NCBI RefSeq assembly: GCF_039540195.1
Contig: NZ_BAABEO010000017.1
Coordinates: forward strand, 62,001 to 126,000
From: Zafaria ginkgonis
GTDB taxonomy: Bacteria > Actinomycetota > Actinomycetes > Actinomycetales > Micrococcaceae
Direction of reading: 5' to 3'
Length of the DNA: 64,000 bases
The notes beneath the pieces were generated by a model. The model was not told where the DNA came from. It searched no databases and worked only from the letters and a program-made list of their open reading frames with translations. Positions within the stretch are counted from its first letter, which is position 1, and every line of letters begins with the position of its first letter. This document shows positions 60,229-64,000 of the stretch, piece by piece. A program made the position numbers and the translations under genes.

Positions 60229-61023
60229 CTACGCGGATCCCTCCGGCATGCGCGGGTCGATGATGCCGAACGGCTCGCCCTCCGGTCCGGCCAGCACCGC
60301 CATGCGCCCGTAGTCGCTGTCAGCGGGCGGCATCAGGGTTCGCGCGCCGAGTTCCGCGGCGGTGCCCGAAACCCCGTCCACGTCCCCGACCGCGAACCAC
60401 GGCAGCCAGTAGTTCGGGACCTCGGCCGGGGAACGGTTGTCCTCGAAGACCGCCCCGAAGTCCATATCGGCGCCGACCGGGCGGAACCCCGCGTACCGGA
60501 AGTCGTCCGTGTCCGAAATCGCCTGGTAGGCGTAGCCGAAGACCCGCGCGTAGAAGTCCTTGGACCCGGCGTAGTCCCGGGTGTGCAGTTCGCTCCAGCA
60601 CAGGGCGCCGTGTTCGCCGCGGACCTGCGCACCGATGGAGCTCCGTGCCTGCCAGACGCCGAAGACCGCCCCGGCGCCGTCGGCGGCCACCAGCATCCGG
60701 CCGGCCTCCATGACATCGAAGGCGGGCACCATGACGATGCCGCCGGCGGCCGTGATCCACCCCGCGACCTGGTCCGCATTGTCCGCGGCCAGATAGGTCA
60801 TCCAGGCCGGGGGCCCCTGCGGATCCTCCGAGCGGGGCCCGATGCCCGCGGCCCGGCGCCCGTCCAGCAGCGCGAACGCGTAGCCGCCGGAGTCCCCCGG
60901 CGCCTCCTCGTAGGACCAGCCGAACAGCCGCGCATAAAAGGCGCAGGCGGCGGGGATGTCGTCCGACTCCAGGTCCACCCAACAGGGGGTGCCCGTGTGC
61001 CAGGGTTCGTTGCGGATGGGCAT
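60229..61023 (-). CDS. VOC (glyoxalase/dioxygenase) superfamily protein, two modules
   Basis: It has 264 residues from ATG 61023, with AAGGAG 6 nt upstream. Two beta-alpha-beta-beta-beta modules are seen: PCWVDLESDDIPAACAFYARLFGW and LCWSELHTRDYAGSKDFYARVFGY. The substrate is unknown; actinobacterial relatives are mostly uncharacterised. It converges on glbO with 13 bp between stops. Confidence 0.88.
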   Translation of the reverse strand: MPIRNEPWHTGTPCWVDLESDDIPAACAFYARLFGWSYEEAPGDSGGYAFALLDGRRAAGIGPRSEDPQGPPAWMTYLAADNADQVAGWITAAGGIVMVPAFDVMEAGRMLVAADGAGAVFGVWQARSSIGAQVRGEHGALCWSELHTRDYAGSKDFYARVFGYAYQAISDTDDFRYAGFRPVGADMDFGAVFEDNRSPAEVPNYWLPWFAVGDVDGVSGTAAELGARTLMPPADSDYGRMAVLAGPEGEPFGIIDPRMPEGSA

Positions 61024-61104
61024 GGCGCGCTCCTTCGTCACCGCGGGGATTCCCGGACGGCGGACCGCGCCGCGGGAGGTTCCGGCACGGGGCCGGGCCC
61101 GCGC

Positions 61105-61857
61105 CTAGCTGAAAGCTAGCACCGGCTCCGCCGTCTTTGAACCCGTGGAAGGGGCCAGCCGGACCAGGACGTGGCCGTGCGCGGAGCTGAGCCGCAGCCA
61201 GCGGCCGGCCCGGAACAGGGCCGAGGTGCCCTGAGGCGCCAGGAAGCCCAGGGCCTGTGCCGCGAACGCCGCCCCGGCCGGCAGCTCCACGGCCAAGCCG
61301 GGCAGTTCCGCGGCCGGGCCGGAGCGGGGACCGGCGGGGTCGGCAGCAGCGGCCACCAGGGCCGCGGGGGTGGACCAGATGCGTGAGCGCACGGTGGCCA
61401 GCACCGGCTTCCCGGCGTTCTCCGGCAGCGCGCCGGCCACGGCACGCATGCCGTCCTCGGCCACGGAACGCAACGTGGCGTCGTCGTACTCGGCGATCCG
61501 TTCCCAGCCGCGCCGCGGCGGGGCCACGCCGGCCCACGGGGCGAAGGCCTCCGCCGGCGGCAGGGACAGGTCCGTGGACGCGCCGGCCAGCCGTGCCAGC
61601 CGGTCGGTCAGGGCGCCGAGCCCGTAGACGGCGGCGAGGTCGGCCGGCTCCGCCAGCCGCGCCACGCGCAGGCCCAGGATGGTGGGCACGGGGGCGCCCA
61701 GCGCCTCGGGGTAGAGGACCGGCACGTACACGCCCAGCGCGGTGCCGGCGGCCTCCAGCCGTGCCGACCCGTCCTCGATCGCCCGCGCACGGGTCAGGAA
61801 AGTGTGCAGGTCGGTTACGGATTCGGCATCGGCGAGGGTCAACTGGTCGGGGTGCAT
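61105..61857 (-). CDS. Hypothetical protein, Ala-rich
   Basis: It has 250 residues with no membrane helix or catalytic motif I recognise. HTFLTRARAIEDGSARLEAAGTAL and ALTDRLARLAGAS are helical; the C-terminal half is beta-rich (LRLSSAHGHVLVRLA). ATG 61857 touches a GGAGGG, so the true start may be slightly later (TTG in QLTLADAE). Codon bias supports a real gene; it is divergent from tesB. Confidence 0.65.
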   Translation of the reverse strand: MHPDQLTLADAESVTDLHTFLTRARAIEDGSARLEAAGTALGVYVPVLYPEALGAPVPTILGLRVARLAEPADLAAVYGLGALTDRLARLAGASTDLSLPPAEAFAPWAGVAPPRRGWERIAEYDDATLRSVAEDGMRAVAGALPENAGKPVLATVRSRIWSTPAALVAAAADPAGPRSGPAAELPGLAVELPAGAAFAAQALGFLAPQGTSALFRAGRWLRLSSAHGHVLVRLAPSTGSKTAEPVLAFS

Positions 61858-61986
61858 CCCTCCATGTTTCCATTCCCGGGCGGGGGCGCGCCACGCGGCG
61901 CGCTGCGCAGGCGGACCGGCCCGCTTGATGGGCGGGGCGCGCGGCGGATAACCTCAAGCCGGAAGACCCTTACCGAGGAGTAGTAA

Positions 61987-62880
61987 TTGAGCGAGCGCGA
62001 CACGACGGAGATGCTGCTGGACCTGCTGGACTTGGACGGCGAGCCGGAGGCGCGCACCGAGGAGGACATCTTCACCGGCCGCTCCCCCGTCCAGCCCCGC
62101 CAGCGGGTGTTCGGCGGCCAGGTGCTGGGACAGTCGGTGGTGGCCGCCAGCCGCACCGTCGACGGGGACCGGCCCATCCACTCGCTGCACGGGTACTTCC
62201 TGCGCCCGGGCGACGCGCTCAAGCCCATCACCTTCGGCGTCCAGCGGCTGCGCGACGGCCGCTCCTTCTCCGCGCGCCGCGTCCACGCGTACCAGAACGG
62301 CGAGCCGATCATGTCCCTGATCGCCTCCTTCCAGGTTCCGTCGGAGGGGATCGAGCACCAGGAGCCCATGCCCGAGGGCATCCCGGATCCCGAGACCCTG
62401 CCCAGCTCGGCCGACATCCTGGGCCGGATCGACGACCCGATGGCGCAGGACTGGGCCTACAACCGGCCCTTCGACGTGCGCTACGTGGAGCCGCCCATCT
62501 ACTTCCCCACCCCGGAGATGGCCAGGCAGCGCACCGCCCACAACACGGTATGGCTCAAGACCACCGGGCCGATGCCGGAGGACCAGGCCCTGCACCGCGC
62601 GGCCCTCGCCTACGCCAGCGACTACACGATCCTCGAGTCCGCCCTGCGCCGCCACGGCCTCCCGTGGACCACACCGGGGCTGAGCGTGGCCAGTTTGGAC
62701 CACGCCATGTGGTGGCACCGGCCGGTGCGCGTGGACGAGTGGCTGCTCTACGTGCAGGCCAGCCCCAGCGCCTCGGGCGCGCGCGGGCTGGGGTTGGGCC
62801 GCATCTACAACCGCTCCGGGGACCTGGTGGCCAGCGTGGCCCAGGAGGGCATGGTGCGCCTTCCGCAGCCTCCGGCCTAG
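61987..62880 (+). CDS. tesB: Acyl-CoA thioesterase II
   Basis: It hydrolyses medium/long acyl-CoAs. It has 297 residues from TTG 61987, with GAGGAG 7 nt upstream. Double hot-dog fold: RVFGGQVLGQSVVAASRTV, HSLHGYFLRPGD, then catalytic-site residues in ASLDHAMWWHRPVRVDEWLLY and GRIYNRSGDLVASVAQEGMVR. Confidence 0.95.
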   Translation: MSERDTTEMLLDLLDLDGEPEARTEEDIFTGRSPVQPRQRVFGGQVLGQSVVAASRTVDGDRPIHSLHGYFLRPGDALKPITFGVQRLRDGRSFSARRVHAYQNGEPIMSLIASFQVPSEGIEHQEPMPEGIPDPETLPSSADILGRIDDPMAQDWAYNRPFDVRYVEPPIYFPTPEMARQRTAHNTVWLKTTGPMPEDQALHRAALAYASDYTILESALRRHGLPWTTPGLSVASLDHAMWWHRPVRVDEWLLYVQASPSASGARGLGLGRIYNRSGDLVASVAQEGMVRLPQPPA

Positions 62881-62891
62881 GGAGGTGTTGC

Positions 62892-62916
62892 CCAACCCCG
62901 TTCGGGCGGGGTTTGG
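62892..62916 (+). terminator. tesB terminator
   Basis: CCAACCCCG / CGGGGTTTGG stem (one bulge) with a TTCGGG loop, 12 bp after the stop. A further inverted repeat TGATTGGC/GCCAATCA (63007-63029) lies in the promoter region of the next gene. Confidence 0.6.
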
Positions 62917-63077
62917 TTCGATCCGGTGTCAGCGGCATCGTCCCCGCAGCGCTGCCGTGATGACCGACGATAATGCGGAAGTAACGTTATCGACCTACAT
63001 TTTGGTTGATTGGCCTTGCACGCCAATCATTGCCGCCATGCATCGGCTCTGCGGGTGACGCGCCGGAGGTAATTGGA

Positions 63078-64000
63078 ATGGTCGGGAACACTAGATCTTC
63101 AAACTCAAGCAAGGTTTATGCCCTTCCCTTTCCGCTTGGCGGGCAGACCAATAGGGCGTGGCGTGAACAGGCCCTCACCCGGATCGCCGAAATGAAAACA
63201 CTGTCCGATTGGTTCGACAGCCAGCCGCCCGAAGAAGGAATAACCGCCCCCGCCAACACCGATCAGCAACTGGACGAGGCCATACGCGGACACCTAGCGG
63301 CGGCCGGCACCGCCGCCCAAGCCAATTCCCGCTGGTGGGACATGAAGAACGGCGCCATCATCGAGCGGGCCATGAGCAACCTCGACGCAGCCGAAGCCCT
63401 TCTTCTCCGGCGCGCGCCCGCCCAATACCTGGCAGGTCAGGTACCTCACTTCTGGGCACACATCCGTCAGCACCTTCCCGCCGATGATCCCCGCCGGCTT
63501 CAAGTCCAACCGCTGGCCGAGGGAACCGGCTCTGGCCCCCTGGACGGAAACCACAAAGAGCTACTTATTCAGGGGGTGCGGGCCGCCAGTTCCGAGGCAA
63601 GGAGGGAATTTACCAGGGTGCGAAGCTTCCGGAACGCTCTTTTGGCCACGGCAGTTCTGCTGACCTTGATTGCGGCGGCCGTCGCAATATGGGGCTTCGT
63701 GCGACCGGACGACCTGCAAATCTGCTTCGAGGCCCCGGCCCCCGCCCCGCCGGACGTCCCCAGCGGCACCGGCGAGGTTTGTCCCGCGGGAGACACGCCG
63801 CTTCCCACCGACATCTTCCTTCTGGAGTTCATTGGCATGGTTGCGGGTGCCGTTTCCGGCTCCCTCGCCCTCCGTCACCTCAGCGGCACCTCGACACGGT
63901 TGGGACTGCCGGTGGCACTCGCCGTGCTCAAGCTGCCCACGGGAGCGCTGACCGCGTTTCTGGGCCTGATTCTGATGCGTGGGGAATTCGTGCCGGGCCT
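63078..64000 (+). CDS. Actinobacterial membrane protein of unknown function, 5' part (cut by window end)
   Basis: From ATG 63078 (GGAGGTAATTGGA before it) at least 307 codons are open. Residues 1-190 are soluble and helical, with a region around NSRWWDMKNGAIIERAMSNL, then DAAEALLLRRAP. A first membrane helix follows (ALLATAVLLTLIAAAVAIWG), then an extracytoplasmic loop with two cysteines (LQICFEAP ... GEVCPAG), then two more helices with LPVALAVLKLPTGALTAFLG and LMRGEFVPG. I recall similar C-terminal halves in uncharacterised actinobacterial proteins. It is less GC-rich than tesB, so the right edge may enter accessory DNA. Confidence 0.75.
   Translation, partial: MVGNTRSSNSSKVYALPFPLGGQTNRAWREQALTRIAEMKTLSDWFDSQPPEEGITAPANTDQQLDEAIRGHLAAAGTAAQANSRWWDMKNGAIIERAMSNLDAAEALLLRRAPAQYLAGQVPHFWAHIRQHLPADDPRRLQVQPLAEGTGSGPLDGNHKELLIQGVRAASSEARREFTRVRSFRNALLATAVLLTLIAAAVAIWGFVRPDDLQICFEAPAPAPPDVPSGTGEVCPAGDTPLPTDIFLLEFIGMVAGAVSGSLALRHLSGTSTRLGLPVALAVLKLPTGALTAFLGLILMRGEFVPG

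Overview
The window is high-GC DNA (about 65-70 % G+C) from an actinobacterium, most likely a member of the Micrococcaceae (Arthrobacter/Micrococcus relatives). The reasons are the gene order rsfS - Pro/Ala-rich protein - nadD - small membrane protein - proA - proB - obgE - rpmA - rplU - rne and ndk - DUF4233 - folC - ileS, the clpX-clpP2-clpP1-tig ... nei-rpiB-pepN block also known from mycobacteria, a translational T-box in front of ileS, two ClpP paralogues, and many GTG/TTG starts. All identifications come from reading the sequence; no database search was run.

Layout. 1-3.2 kb: lower-GC accessory DNA. It holds the tail of a TelA-like gene coupled to an XpaC-like membrane protein, a broken DEAD/DEAH-helicase remnant, and a 498-residue protein with a PD-(D/E)XK nuclease-like motif. 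3.4-7.6 kb: class Ib ribonucleotide reductase operon nrdHIEF behind two NrdR boxes spaced three helical turns apart. 8.0-9.4 kb: a multi-pass acyltransferase-like membrane protein and tRNA-Ala(GGC). 9.7-22.2 kb: housekeeping genes for ribosome silencing, NAD and proline synthesis, ribosome assembly (Obg, L27, L21) and a large RNase E with an Ala/Arg/Thr repeat extension. 22.7-29.2 kb: a VKOR-family protein, ndk, DUF4233, folC, and ileS with its T-box. 29.6-30.2 kb: a DUF1801 gene bracketed by two 66-bp direct repeats.

30.2-42.2 kb: a long, tightly overlapping assimilatory sulfur cluster on the minus strand. It contains cbiX, sulfite reductase, APS reductase, cysD, cysN, a sulfonate-type ABC transporter, a CysG-like siroheme enzyme and an FprA ferredoxin reductase. 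Together they cover uptake, activation of sulfate to APS, reduction to sulfite and then sulfide, the siroheme cofactor and its electron supply. An SDR and a DUF488 gene lie just upstream. 42.7-51.3 kb: valS, a repeat-filled convergent gap, a mycothiol-nitroreductase-like DsbA protein, clpX, clpP2, clpP1 with a ClgR-like site, tig, and tRNA-Pro(TGG). 51.4-56.2 kb: tRNA-Gly(TCC), nei, rpiB, a membrane protein and pepN.

56.4-64 kb: an amino acid/amine permease behind a 49-codon ORF with a perfect operator at its promoter; an OsmC - AlkD-like - truncated haemoglobin run; a VOC protein; a hypothetical; tesB; and the start of a membrane protein cut by the window end.

The observations most worth following are the PD-(D/E)XK protein in the left accessory region, the operator and leader ORF of the permease, the 66-bp repeats around the DUF1801 gene, and the repeat cluster after valS. 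I saw no CRISPR array, rRNA, intact transposase or prophage.
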